Below, piece after piece: positions 18,291-26,642 of a stretch of 64,000 nt of DNA. How positions within the stretch are numbered: the stretch's first letter is position 1; every line of letters begins with the position of its first letter. The position numbers and the translations under genes are program-made. The notes beneath the pieces are model-generated. The model worked only from the letters and a program-made list of their open reading frames with translations, had not been told where the DNA came from and made no database searches. Source of the DNA: Mycobacterium paraterrae (GTDB lineage: Bacteria > Actinomycetota > Actinomycetes > Mycobacteriales > Mycobacteriaceae); assembly GCF_022430545.2 (NCBI RefSeq), contig NZ_CP092488.2, forward strand, positions 4,526,001 through 4,590,000. Direction: 5' to 3'.

Positions 18291-19856
18291 ATGTATGACG
18301 TCGTTATTGCCGGGGCCGGCCCGAATGGCTTGATGCTGGCCAATGAGCTCGGTTTGTCCGGTATCCGGCCGATCGTGCTCGAACCGTCGCCGGTGCCCAA
18401 CCCGCAACGGCGCGCCAATGGCGTTACCGGCCAAGCGGTTCGGCTGCTCGACCATCGCGGTCTCTACGCCGCAATATCCGGTACGGCCGATCCCCCGGCG
18501 CCTTCTTCGTGGGTGATGTTCGCCGCGATGACATTGGATCTGACGGGCGTGCCAGACCCTCAGCACTTCATGGTGCTTGTGCAACAACCTCGGCTGGTCC
18601 AGTTACTCGCCGAGCGAGTCCGCGACCAAGGCATCGATATCCGCTGGGGCCACCGGCTGTCCGGGTTCGAGCAGGACGGCGACAGCGTCGTCGTGCGCGT
18701 TGACGGGCCGGACGGTTCCTATGAGCTAACCGCGCAGTATCTCGTCGGCGCCGACGGTGGTACCAGTCAGACCCGCAAGCTTGCCGGGATCGAGTTTCCA
18801 GGAATGACGTCGCACGACGCGGTAGCCCGGATGGCATTCGGCGTCGCGCCGCCGGCCGACTGGGTGGACCCGGTCACCGGCACGTTGAACATCCCGGGAC
18901 GTGAACCGCTGCCGGCCACGCTGTTCCACCGCGCCGAGCGTGGCGTGTTCGCCTGCCGTCGACTCGGCGACCGAGCCATCGTGCTCACGATGGAATTGGA
19001 TCCATCGGCTCACGAGGAGCGGCTCGACGGCCACGACGAGGCCTACAACGAACACCCGGTCAGCCTGGATGAACTCGAAATGAGCCTGAAACGTGTTGCC
19101 GGAGTCCATATCCCATTGACGCCGGTGTCGCCGGATGCACCACTTGACCTACGGCGCTTCCACGGCATCAATTCGCGGATTGCCGAGCACTACCGATCCG
19201 GCCGGGTGTTTCTGGTCGGCGACGCGGCTCATGTCCACTCCCCGATGGGTGGACCCGGTCTCAACCTCGGCCTACAGGACGCGGTGAATTTAGGCTGGAA
19301 GCTGGCAGCCGTCATCCGCGGCGGCGCGGAGCCAACACTGCTCGACACCTATCAGACTGAGCGCCGCCCCGCCGCCGAGCGAGTCATTATGCATAGCCGT
19401 GCCCAATTGGCGCTGGTGCGCCCGGGCACAGAGATCACGGCGCTACGCGCAATGTTCGCAGAACTTCTCGACGACCCGAACAACGCGAAGCGGATCAGTG
19501 ACCTGCTGTCCGGCAACGACAACCGCTACGAGCTCGGGGCGCATCCGTTGGCCGGGCATTGGGTGCCCGATTTCTCCGTGGAGAGCGACGGCTCGAGGAC
19601 AAGGATAGCCGAGCTGGCGCGTAGCGGCCGCCCGCTGCTGATCGACCTCACCGAGCAGGCTTGCATAGCCGACGCGAATATTGCTGCGGCAGAACGGGTG
19701 ACGGTTGTCTCCGGCCGCGCGGTCGGTGACGTCGCGGCCACCGCGCTGCTGATACGTCCCGACGCTTACGTGGCCTGGGCGTCGTCCGAGCCGCAGCCCG
19801 ATACCGACGAACTCCGCCCTATCCTTCGGGACTGGTTCGGGGTCAACTTCGGCTGA
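18291..19856 (+). CDS. Class A FAD-dependent aromatic monooxygenase
   Basis: A 521-residue flavoprotein of the p-hydroxybenzoate hydroxylase fold (PheA/TfdB, polyketide hydroxylase and rifampicin monooxygenase branch). It has the GxGxxG motif IAGAGPNGLMLANEL, the DG motif LVGADGGTSQTRKLAG and the GD motif GRVFLVGDAAHVHSPMGGPGLN. The C-terminal thioredoxin-like domain ends at DWFGVNFG. These enzymes hydroxylate aromatic or polyketide substrates with NAD(P)H and oxygen. The start MYDVVIAGAGP is the natural first strand. It neighbours other flavin-dependent genes but no recognisable pathway cluster. Confidence 0.88.
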   Translation: MYDVVIAGAGPNGLMLANELGLSGIRPIVLEPSPVPNPQRRANGVTGQAVRLLDHRGLYAAISGTADPPAPSSWVMFAAMTLDLTGVPDPQHFMVLVQQPRLVQLLAERVRDQGIDIRWGHRLSGFEQDGDSVVVRVDGPDGSYELTAQYLVGADGGTSQTRKLAGIEFPGMTSHDAVARMAFGVAPPADWVDPVTGTLNIPGREPLPATLFHRAERGVFACRRLGDRAIVLTMELDPSAHEERLDGHDEAYNEHPVSLDELEMSLKRVAGVHIPLTPVSPDAPLDLRRFHGINSRIAEHYRSGRVFLVGDAAHVHSPMGGPGLNLGLQDAVNLGWKLAAVIRGGAEPTLLDTYQTERRPAAERVIMHSRAQLALVRPGTEITALRAMFAELLDDPNNAKRISDLLSGNDNRYELGAHPLAGHWVPDFSVESDGSRTRIAELARSGRPLLIDLTEQACIADANIAAAERVTVVSGRAVGDVAATALLIRPDAYVAWASSEPQPDTDELRPILRDWFGVNFG

Positions 19857-19869
19857 TGCCGAAACCCCG

Positions 19870-21033
19870 CTATTTCGAGGCGATTTCGTCCTGATACTTC
19901 TTGGTCATGTGAGCGACGGCATCATTCTGCGACTGTGCGAGGCCTTCGCGCACCTCGCTGGCGCGGGTGGCGGCGTCCAACGTCGGCTGCGCCTGACCTT
20001 GAAAATGCGGCATCACTTCGGCGGCAAACAGTTCCGCCGATCGCTTCGTGGCCGCCGGATTCGCCCACTCGTGGCCCATTTGTAGCATGCAGCCGAAGCC
20101 ACCCGACTGGTCCCACATCCGCTGAACCTGCTCGCGGGCCTGCTCGGGCGTCCCGATCACGCCGGCGCCGTTGCCGTTGATCACATCGATCATCTCGTCG
20201 ATCTGCTCGCCAGGCATAGTCATCTGCGGGAATGCGGCAACCTTCTGGAAATACCGAAACCACGGCGCGAGCCCGAATTTGACGTCCGCGCGGGCTTGTT
20301 GCTCGGTTTCCGCGACGTGGAACGGGCTGACCAAAGTCCAGTTGCGACGATCGACCGTTGTGCCGAACGCCGCCGCGCGCTCTTCGACAATGTCCCAGTG
20401 GTACTGAAGGGCATTGAAGCCGTCGATGGTCAGCGTCGCACCGATGGACAGCAAGCCGATGCCGTGCTTGCCGGCAAGTCGCGCGCCGGTCGGCGAAGCA
20501 ACCGCGGCCACCGCCAGCGGCACACCCCCGTCGGAGTACGCGGCGAGTTGCAAGCGTGCGTCGTGCAATTCGTGCGTAGGCGTCTTCGCCGACACTGTCT
20601 CGCCGCGCAACAGTCGGACGACGATGTCGAGGTTGGTCTCCAGTAGTTCTCGCGTGTCGGTAGGCGTCAACCCGATCATCGAAGAGTCGCTGGGCAGCGA
20701 ACCGGGACCCACGCCGCCGATCACCCTGCCGTGAGTGAGGTGGTCGAGCATTATCAACCGGTCGGCTACCCAGAGCGGATTGTGATAGGCGAGCGAGATG
20801 ACGCCGGTGCAGAGCTTGATCCATTTGGTCCGCTCCGCCGCGGCAGCGATGAAGATCTCCGGCGAGGCGATGATCTCGCTGCCCGCCGAATGATGCTCCC
20901 CGATCCACGCCTCGTCGAAGCCGAGCGCGTCGAGGTGCTCGACGAATTCAAGGTCCCGCTGCATGGCCAGCGTGGGATTAGTTCCGGCGCGGTGGAACGG
21001 CGCGATGAAATACCCAAACCTGAGCTTGGCCAT
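19870..21033 (-). CDS. LLM-class flavin-dependent monooxygenase (limonene monooxygenase-like)
   Basis: A 387-residue luciferase-like monooxygenase. The start MAKLRFGYFIAPFH, GFDEAWIGEHHSAG and ASPEIFIAAAAERT match limonene 1,2-monooxygenase and related alkanal-monooxygenase-type proteins. GGVGPGSLPSDSSM and the C-terminal GTPEQAREQVQRMWD are also typical. It is convergent with the class A monooxygenase. The true substrate is not known, and many mycobacterial members act on diverse terpenoids or xenobiotics. Confidence 0.83.
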   Translation of the reverse strand: MAKLRFGYFIAPFHRAGTNPTLAMQRDLEFVEHLDALGFDEAWIGEHHSAGSEIIASPEIFIAAAAERTKWIKLCTGVISLAYHNPLWVADRLIMLDHLTHGRVIGGVGPGSLPSDSSMIGLTPTDTRELLETNLDIVVRLLRGETVSAKTPTHELHDARLQLAAYSDGGVPLAVAAVASPTGARLAGKHGIGLLSIGATLTIDGFNALQYHWDIVEERAAAFGTTVDRRNWTLVSPFHVAETEQQARADVKFGLAPWFRYFQKVAAFPQMTMPGEQIDEMIDVINGNGAGVIGTPEQAREQVQRMWDQSGGFGCMLQMGHEWANPAATKRSAELFAAEVMPHFQGQAQPTLDAATRASEVREGLAQSQNDAVAHMTKKYQDEIASK

Positions 21034-21147
21034 GAGCGGTCCCCTAGCGGTCGAGTTGTCCCGACCCTAATCCCGTTCGGGCATCGGGAGGAGGGAGTTG
21101 ACGCCTCGATTTTCACCAAGGATGTCCGGTAGTTTCCCGGCGGGCGA

Positions 21148-21537
21148 TTAGGGGATGTGGATGTTCGGGCCACCGGGGATGCTGCCCCCGCCGCCGCCGG
21201 GTCCGCCGCCGCCGCAGCCCACTCCGGGCACGCAGCCGCCTCCGCCGCCGGGCCCGCCGCCACCGCTCGGGCCACCCGGTACACCGCCGCCACCGCCGCC
21301 GGGCCCGCCGCCACCGGTGGGGCCGCCGGGGACACTGCCGCCACCGCCGTTGGGTCCTCCACCACCGGAACCGGCACCGGGGCCGCCCGGCGCCGGCGAG
21401 ACACTGGACGACGGCGTGGTCGTCGTGGTCGTCGTCGTGCTGCTGGGGCCACCTTTGTCATGGCTGCCGCAACCCACGGCCAAGGCCATCAATGCGGCGC
21501 CACAAGACAGTGTCATCGCCGTGCGAACAGATTTCAT
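21148..21537 (-). CDS. Glycine/proline-rich lipoprotein
   Basis: A 129-residue protein. The N-terminus MKSVRTAMTLSCGAALMALAVGC is a lipoprotein signal with lipobox LAVGC. After a threonine/serine run (about residues 33-45) the mature chain consists of repeats of GGGPGGGG and PGGP type with two cysteines near the C-terminus. Low-complexity repeats of this kind serve as flexible surface spacers, and I see no catalytic domain. The DNA is a GGN repeat on the coding strand. It lies downstream of the SGNH hydrolase gene, 80 bp away on the same strand. Confidence 0.7.
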   Translation of the reverse strand: MKSVRTAMTLSCGAALMALAVGCGSHDKGGPSSTTTTTTTTPSSSVSPAPGGPGAGSGGGGPNGGGGSVPGGPTGGGGPGGGGGGVPGGPSGGGGPGGGGGCVPGVGCGGGGPGGGGGSIPGGPNIHIP

Positions 21538-21617
21538 CTGTGATCTCCACTTCCGACTCGTGCACCCCGTCGTACCCGCGACGGGCGACCGCGAAACGGC
21601 TCGGCTCGCGGGCGAAG

Positions 21618-22319
21618 TCAGCGCCGTGACAGCTGCGCGTGGATCAGTGGAGCGATCTTCTCCGCCATGTAGGCGTGTCCGGCATCGTTGGGATGTACCC
21701 CGTCGGGACCGATCAGTTCGGGCCGCCCCACGAACCAACCGTCGCTGATCGGATCGATGAATGTTGCTCCGAGCTCCCGAGCTTGGCCACTGAGAATGTC
21801 GCGGATATAAAGCACGTCCGCCGGCGGGTCGGAATCCGTCCACGGCGGGCCGATGACGAGCAACTTTGCCGATGGAGCGATCCGCCGGGCCAGATCCAGC
21901 GTGTCGTGCGCCATCGCCGTCATCTGCGCGGGGTCGACGCCATGGTCGTTGCGTGAGCCGAAGAACACCACCAGCGCATCGTCAGGGTGCACTGCGCGAT
22001 TCGTCAGATCCAGGAACACGCTGCCATGGTCACCACGGACCGCGTAGCCGGCCCTGCCCTCCGAGGCGACCTCGGGGGCGACCTGAACGCCTTGGCGCGC
22101 AAGCGTCAGCCAGGCACGATTGGTCCACGCGTTGGCTCCCCAACCTCCTTCGTCGGTGCCGGTCGTGTACGAGTCGCCGATCACCGCGACATGCTCGATG
22201 GGCGTTCCACGGGCGACGGTCTTGACCGACCGCGACGCCGCGGGACCGTGGGTGACCGCTCCGACGGCAACCGCGGCCGCGACCACAGCTGCGGCCACTC
22301 GGCTCACCGTTACCTGCAC
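21618..22319 (-). CDS. Secreted SGNH/GDSL hydrolase (Rv0518-like)
   Basis: A 233-residue secreted hydrolase. A signal sequence of about 27 residues precedes the block I motif VAVIGDSYTTG with the catalytic serine. The block III asparagine is in GSRNDHGV, and the catalytic Asp/His is in GPDGVHPNDAG. A GTG start at 22319 is used. The upstream gene on the same strand is a membrane acyltransferase, an arrangement also seen in Mtb as Rv0517-Rv0518. Such pairs typically O-acetylate or de-acylate envelope sugars; the acceptor here is unknown. Confidence 0.85.
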   Translation of the reverse strand: MQVTVSRVAAAVVAAAVAVGAVTHGPAASRSVKTVARGTPIEHVAVIGDSYTTGTDEGGWGANAWTNRAWLTLARQGVQVAPEVASEGRAGYAVRGDHGSVFLDLTNRAVHPDDALVVFFGSRNDHGVDPAQMTAMAHDTLDLARRIAPSAKLLVIGPPWTDSDPPADVLYIRDILSGQARELGATFIDPISDGWFVGRPELIGPDGVHPNDAGHAYMAEKIAPLIHAQLSRR

Positions 22320-22534
22320 TGTGCACCACCTCGGCCGCGTCGGTTGTCTGGGTCAGCGGCATCGCTGAAGTTACGACGAACTGCGCCGTCGACACAGGTG
22401 GCGCGCAACGGGTCAGCCAACGCTGGCAAGGCCCCCACCGTGTCGACGAACGCGAGGCACAGAAGGCCTCGCGCCTAAGGGATCGTACTTGATCAAACTC
22501 GGCGCGCAGTATCACTCGCGTCACCGCGCCACGT

Positions 22535-23815
22535 TCAGCCCGCGCGCGCGGAAACGGATTTCGGCCGTCCGTCGTGGGATCCGTCGATCGCTTGCAACTT
22601 GCCGCCAGAGCCATGGGGTGCGGCATCGGTGTCCACTATCGGCCGCCCATCGCCGACCATTCGCCGCATCCACAGCCGGGCCGGTTCCTCGACGGCGTGA
22701 TACAGCCCGGCCGCGGCGAGCAACGTCACCGCGAGCACGGCGGATAAAAGTAGTTTTCCGTCCTTGCCCGACATGGTCAGGTCAAACTGTTGCGCCGTCC
22801 ATATCCAACAGGTGTGCACCAACTCGTGCACCATGTACAGACAGAATGAAATCTGGCCGCCGTAGACCGCGGGCCGGGTCGACAACAGTGCGGGCAGGCT
22901 GCCCGTGCCGATCGCCAGCGTCAGCACCAACGGCACGAACAAGATGTCGACCAGACCGCCGGTGTCGGAGACGCCGTGGAGCGGATGCGCGTCGGACCAG
23001 TACAGGAAGCCTGCTATACCGGCGATCATCATCACCGAGGAGTAGCCCGCGGCGCGCCGGCCACGATCAGTGAGCCGCAGACGACTGACCGCGGCGGCGA
23101 CCAGCGCCCCGGCGGTGAACTGCATGACGATGCGCGGCAGCCAGCTCCAGGGGGTATAGAACTGACCGGTCACCAGCAGCGACATCACCGGAGGCAGCGA
23201 GGCCGCGACGGCCAACCAGACCAGGTTTCGGGCCCGGGTCGCCCGGGCCATCCGGAAGATGACGAGCACGAGAAGGCCGAACAACAGGTACGCCAGCCAC
23301 TCGGCGCTGATCGACCACGCCGGGCCGTCCCAGCTGGAGTTGTCGAAGAACGGCTGAAACCACAGCTGCGTCAATAGAACCTGACGCACATAGCTGATTG
23401 CAGTGAACCGGTAGATCTCCTGAGAAGGTATGTGGCCGACGTGCAGCGTGAAGATGACCCACAGCGCGGCCAGGTGCAGCGTGACCAGGTACACCGGCCA
23501 CACCCTGGCCAGCCGGAGCCATAGAAAATGCAGAGTCGCGCGGGTCGACCACGCGCGCCCCATTCGATCGAGGTAGTTCCACGTCAGCACGAACCCGCTG
23601 AGGATGAAGAACAGGTCGACACCTTGCGCTCCGCAGTTGAGCACCGGCGTCAGCGCGTCGAGAAATCCCGGAACGGCGTCGCGAAGCAGCGGGCGGAAAT
23701 GAAACAGGACCACCCACACCGCAGCGACGATGCGAAGTCCCGTGAGGGCCTTGATGTCTCCGCTGCGCACAGCATCTCTCCGTGTGGCCATCGGCGGCTG
23801 ATCACCGTGGCGCAT
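22535..23815 (-). CDS. Membrane acyltransferase 3 family protein (Rv0517-like)
   Basis: A 426-residue polytopic acyltransferase with about ten helices. Family signatures are LTGLRIVAAVWVVLFHFRPL with the conserved Arg and His, QGVDLFFILSGFVLTW, and WSISAEWLAYLLFG. The C-terminal tail after about residue 385 is hydrophilic and cytoplasmic. It lies upstream of the SGNH hydrolase on the same strand with a 215-bp gap, and the same pair occurs in Mtb (Rv0517-Rv0518). It is likely an O-acetyl or O-acyl transferase for envelope polymers or lipids. Confidence 0.85.
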   Translation of the reverse strand: MRHGDQPPMATRRDAVRSGDIKALTGLRIVAAVWVVLFHFRPLLRDAVPGFLDALTPVLNCGAQGVDLFFILSGFVLTWNYLDRMGRAWSTRATLHFLWLRLARVWPVYLVTLHLAALWVIFTLHVGHIPSQEIYRFTAISYVRQVLLTQLWFQPFFDNSSWDGPAWSISAEWLAYLLFGLLVLVIFRMARATRARNLVWLAVAASLPPVMSLLVTGQFYTPWSWLPRIVMQFTAGALVAAAVSRLRLTDRGRRAAGYSSVMMIAGIAGFLYWSDAHPLHGVSDTGGLVDILFVPLVLTLAIGTGSLPALLSTRPAVYGGQISFCLYMVHELVHTCWIWTAQQFDLTMSGKDGKLLLSAVLAVTLLAAAGLYHAVEEPARLWMRRMVGDGRPIVDTDAAPHGSGGKLQAIDGSHDGRPKSVSARAG

Positions 23816-24094
23816 CGTTATAGGTAACGGCGTTGGCAGGGTATCAGTGCGTCAAGGCGATAGCGAGCCGCCGACCCGGTGTGCCACCGAACGATTACCG
23901 GGCGGGCCGATCGGGCTGATCCGAGACGTGCGTCCCAACGGTGTCATCGGCACCGACACAGCAGGCGAAGAGCGACGAATCTTGGTTCGAGCCAACGAAT
24001 TAGCCGTTGAAGGGCGCCAACGTCCCTGGGTGTCAACGCGCCGCCCTACGGATAACCTGGACATCGAAGATGCCCATCTGGTTGGCTCGCATGC

Positions 24095-24724
24095 GTGGAC
24101 ATCGCGTCGGTTGACGAGCTCCTGACCACCACGCGCTCGGTTCGCCGACGTCTCGACCTGGTCCGGCCGGTCGGTCGAGACGTGATCATGGAGTGCCTGC
24201 AGATCGCCATGCAGGCTCCCACTGCGAGCAACGCACAGGACTGGCGCTGGCTGGTGATCACAGACCCCGGTAAGCGCGCCGCGATCGCGAAGATCTATCG
24301 CAGCATCGGCGAGCAATACCTGCCGCGCATGGCGGCCTCGGAGTCCGACCCACAGACCAGACGCGTGTTGCGCAGCGCGCTCACCCTTACCGACACGCTG
24401 GCCGATGTACCCGTGCACGTCATCCCTTGCCTGCAACGCCGGTTCGACGGCAACGACCCGGTGGTCGCGTCGTCGGCGTGGGCCTCGATCATTCCGGCCG
24501 GCTGGAGCTTCATGCTCGCGCTACGGTCGCGAGGACTTGGATCAGTCTGGACCACAATGCATTTGGCCAAAGAGCGGGAGGTGGCCGAACTGCTGGGGAT
24601 TCCCGACACTGTCACACAGGCGGCGCTGTTCCCAGTGGCTTACACGATCGGCACCGACTTCAAACCGGCCGCACGTCCGCCGGCGGAGACCATCACGTAC
24701 TGGGACGGCTGGGCACAGAGCTGA
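24095..24724 (+). CDS. Nitroreductase-family flavoprotein
   Basis: A 209-residue FMN-dependent NADH/NADPH oxidoreductase of the nitroreductase fold. The N-terminal RSVRRRLDLVRPV and MQAPTASNAQDWRWLVI are the FMN-binding segments, and the C-terminal domain includes GLGSVWTTMHLAKEREVAELLGI. Start GTG 24095 is uncertain because no strong ribosome site precedes it. The physiological substrate is unknown. The 279-bp gap before it holds no gene that I can support. Confidence 0.8.
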   Translation: MDIASVDELLTTTRSVRRRLDLVRPVGRDVIMECLQIAMQAPTASNAQDWRWLVITDPGKRAAIAKIYRSIGEQYLPRMAASESDPQTRRVLRSALTLTDTLADVPVHVIPCLQRRFDGNDPVVASSAWASIIPAGWSFMLALRSRGLGSVWTTMHLAKEREVAELLGIPDTVTQAALFPVAYTIGTDFKPAARPPAETITYWDGWAQS

Positions 24725-24890
24725 TGCGCGCGCCCGAACTATGTTGCGGGCAAGTGAAATTGTTTCTTACCGAAGTATTAAACGCTGGAACAGGTGACCT
24801 TAGAGTAGGCAATTAGCGTCTCAAACAGATCGGGATCATCGCCGAGCCCGGTTTTGCAGTAGCAGTGTTTGGGGAATGGGGAGCGCGAAA

Positions 24891-25346
24891 ATGGACGACT
24901 CGATCAAGTCGGCAGCCTACGCGGCGCCGCGCCACGCTCGTCTTCCTTTCGATTGCAACGGCGCACTCGTGCGGGCTCAGTGCCGACACCTGGCCACGGT
25001 GGTGACTATCACCGGCTCCATCGATGCGAGCAACGTGGATCAGGTCATCCAATACGCCGAACGTTTCAACTTGCCGGACAAGCCTTTTGTGCTCGACCTG
25101 AGCGGCCTTGACACTTTCGGTGGGCAAGCTGTGCGGCTGCTGTACGCCGTCGACGAAGCGTGTGCTGCGGCGGGCCTGGACTGGGCGCTCATCCCGAGCC
25201 AGGCTGTGAGCCTCACGCTGCTGGTCACGCGCGGCGATATCAACTTCCCGACCGCCACGACAGTGCACGAGGCATTGCAGTTCTTCGCCGACGCCACCAC
25301 TGCCCGGCGTCGTCTTCTGCTGCCGCTCTTCACCAAATCCGCCTAG
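24891..25346 (+). CDS. STAS-domain protein (anti-anti-sigma-like)
   Basis: A 151-residue protein whose residues 30-130 form a STAS domain: HLATVVTITGSIDASNVDQV, FVLDLSGLDTFGGQAVRLLYAV and a final helix. It resembles the Rv1904 and Rv2638 type of Mtb proteins with remote likeness to anti-sigma factor antagonists. The usual phosphorylatable serine position in the loop LSGLDTFGGQ is replaced by Thr or Phe, so classical SpoIIAA-type regulation is unclear. ATG 24891 has a ggggagcg ribosome site; ATG 24876 is an alternative. Confidence 0.78.
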   Translation: MDDSIKSAAYAAPRHARLPFDCNGALVRAQCRHLATVVTITGSIDASNVDQVIQYAERFNLPDKPFVLDLSGLDTFGGQAVRLLYAVDEACAAAGLDWALIPSQAVSLTLLVTRGDINFPTATTVHEALQFFADATTARRRLLLPLFTKSA

Positions 25347-25386
25347 TCGGTCAGTCGCGCTTCGGCGTCCATCTCGCGAAGTCCGT

Positions 25387-25944
25387 ATGCTGCTATTCGT
25401 GACATCCAAGTCAACCTTCGCCGTCGCGTCGGCGCTCACGGCGCTGGGCTGGATGGCGTCAGTCGGTCCCGCAGCGGCCGATCCCACACCGGCGCCGCCT
25501 CCCCCGGCACCTGCCGCGCCAGCACCGCCGCCGGGCCATGGCCCGGCACCCGCGCCGGCTAAGACCACCATCGACAAAGACGGCGTCTACAACGTCGGAA
25601 CGGACATCGTTCCGGGTGTGTACACCTCGGCTGGCCCAATCGGCAGCGGTGTCTGCTATTGGAAGCGTCTAGGCGATGACACCACACAGCCCCTCGACAA
25701 TGCGATGAGCAAGAAGCCGCAGATCGTGCGGATTGAGCCGACCGACAAGACCTTCAAGACGGATGGCTGTCAGGCCTGGCAGAAAAACGACGCCGCGGTC
25801 CCTGACCCCGGTAAATCACCGGAGCAGGCCAGTCTGGGACTCGGTATTCTCAACTCGCTGATTGGCGGTGGCGGCGCGTCCGCGCCCGCCGCGCCACCGG
25901 CTCCCGCGCCGGCGCCGCCTCCCGCACCGGCGCCGCCCAAATAA
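25387..25944 (+). CDS. Secreted proline-rich protein
   Basis: A 185-residue exported protein with a signal sequence (VASALTALGWMASVGPAAA, cleavage near residue 31). An alanine/proline-rich spacer follows. The central conserved region at about residues 60-130 has TIDKDGVYNVGTDIVPGVYTSAG and VCYWKRLGDD, a pattern found in many actinobacterial secreted proteins of unknown role. Two cysteines probably form a disulphide. The C-terminus is again proline/alanine rich (PAPAPPPAPAPP). Surface localisation is inferred from composition. Confidence 0.72.
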   Translation: MLLFVTSKSTFAVASALTALGWMASVGPAAADPTPAPPPPAPAAPAPPPGHGPAPAPAKTTIDKDGVYNVGTDIVPGVYTSAGPIGSGVCYWKRLGDDTTQPLDNAMSKKPQIVRIEPTDKTFKTDGCQAWQKNDAAVPDPGKSPEQASLGLGILNSLIGGGGASAPAAPPAPAPAPPPAPAPPK

Positions 25945-25964
25945 TCACCGAGCCGCCACGCCGT

Positions 25965-26642
25965 ATGCAGACCGTCGAATACGCCGCCGGTCGTTCGGCC
26001 GACGTGTTCGGTGATCCAACCCAACCAATGGTTCTGCTATGGCACGGCCAACAGGCCGATGCGCGCTCCTCGGTTCGGTCGCTCGCCGAACTCATCGCGC
26101 GCCACGGTCTGGCCGTCGTCGCCCCGGACTGGAACTCCGCGAACGCCGATGGCGGACGCGCCGACCTGCTGGCCTCGGTGGAATTCACCCGGTCGCATGC
26201 CGACGACGCCGACCATGTCGTGCTGGTCGGGTGGTCGATGGGCGGGCTGGCGGCAGCCGGTTTGACCATCCAGGCGCACCAGCACGGTGTCGCCTTCTCG
26301 CATACCGTCTGTCTAGCCGGCGCGTTCATGGTCGCCGATCCGATCTCCCGCGAGCGCCCGGCTGAGCAACTCCACGACGCGGCCGACCCGACGCCGTTCA
26401 CGTTGCTTCACGGAGTTGACGACCGGGTGATACCGCTGTCGGTAGCGCATGAATTCGCCGCGGCACTGCAGCAACACCATTGGCCCGCCCGGGTCCTCGA
26501 GCTTCCAGCCGACCACGGGTCGATTGCCGGCGCGGCGTACGACCCGGCGGCCGGGCGCTATTACGCCGCCACGGATGAGCGGTCGCTAGCGGTCGCCGCT
26601 GACGTCGCGGCCCTGATCGCCGACGCCGCACGGCAGCGTTGA
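25965..26642 (+). CDS. Alpha/beta hydrolase (short esterase-type)
   Basis: A 225-residue alpha/beta hydrolase. Nucleophile elbow LVGWSMGGLAAAG, acid in LLHGVDDRVIPLS and histidine in LPADHGSIAGAAYD are all in the expected order, so the triad is complete. The oxyanion strand is VLLWHGQQ. The substrate is not predictable. The 3' end overlaps the convergent lipase-like gene by 57 bp. Confidence 0.83.
   Translation: MQTVEYAAGRSADVFGDPTQPMVLLWHGQQADARSSVRSLAELIARHGLAVVAPDWNSANADGGRADLLASVEFTRSHADDADHVVLVGWSMGGLAAAGLTIQAHQHGVAFSHTVCLAGAFMVADPISRERPAEQLHDAADPTPFTLLHGVDDRVIPLSVAHEFAAALQQHHWPARVLELPADHGSIAGAAYDPAAGRYYAATDERSLAVAADVAALIADAARQR

Noticed and set aside
21155..21748. A proline-rich frame on the plus strand opposite the Gly-rich lipoprotein
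   Set aside because: It is the complement of a GGN repeat tract, starts without a ribosome site and runs through the start of the lipoprotein and the SGNH gene.
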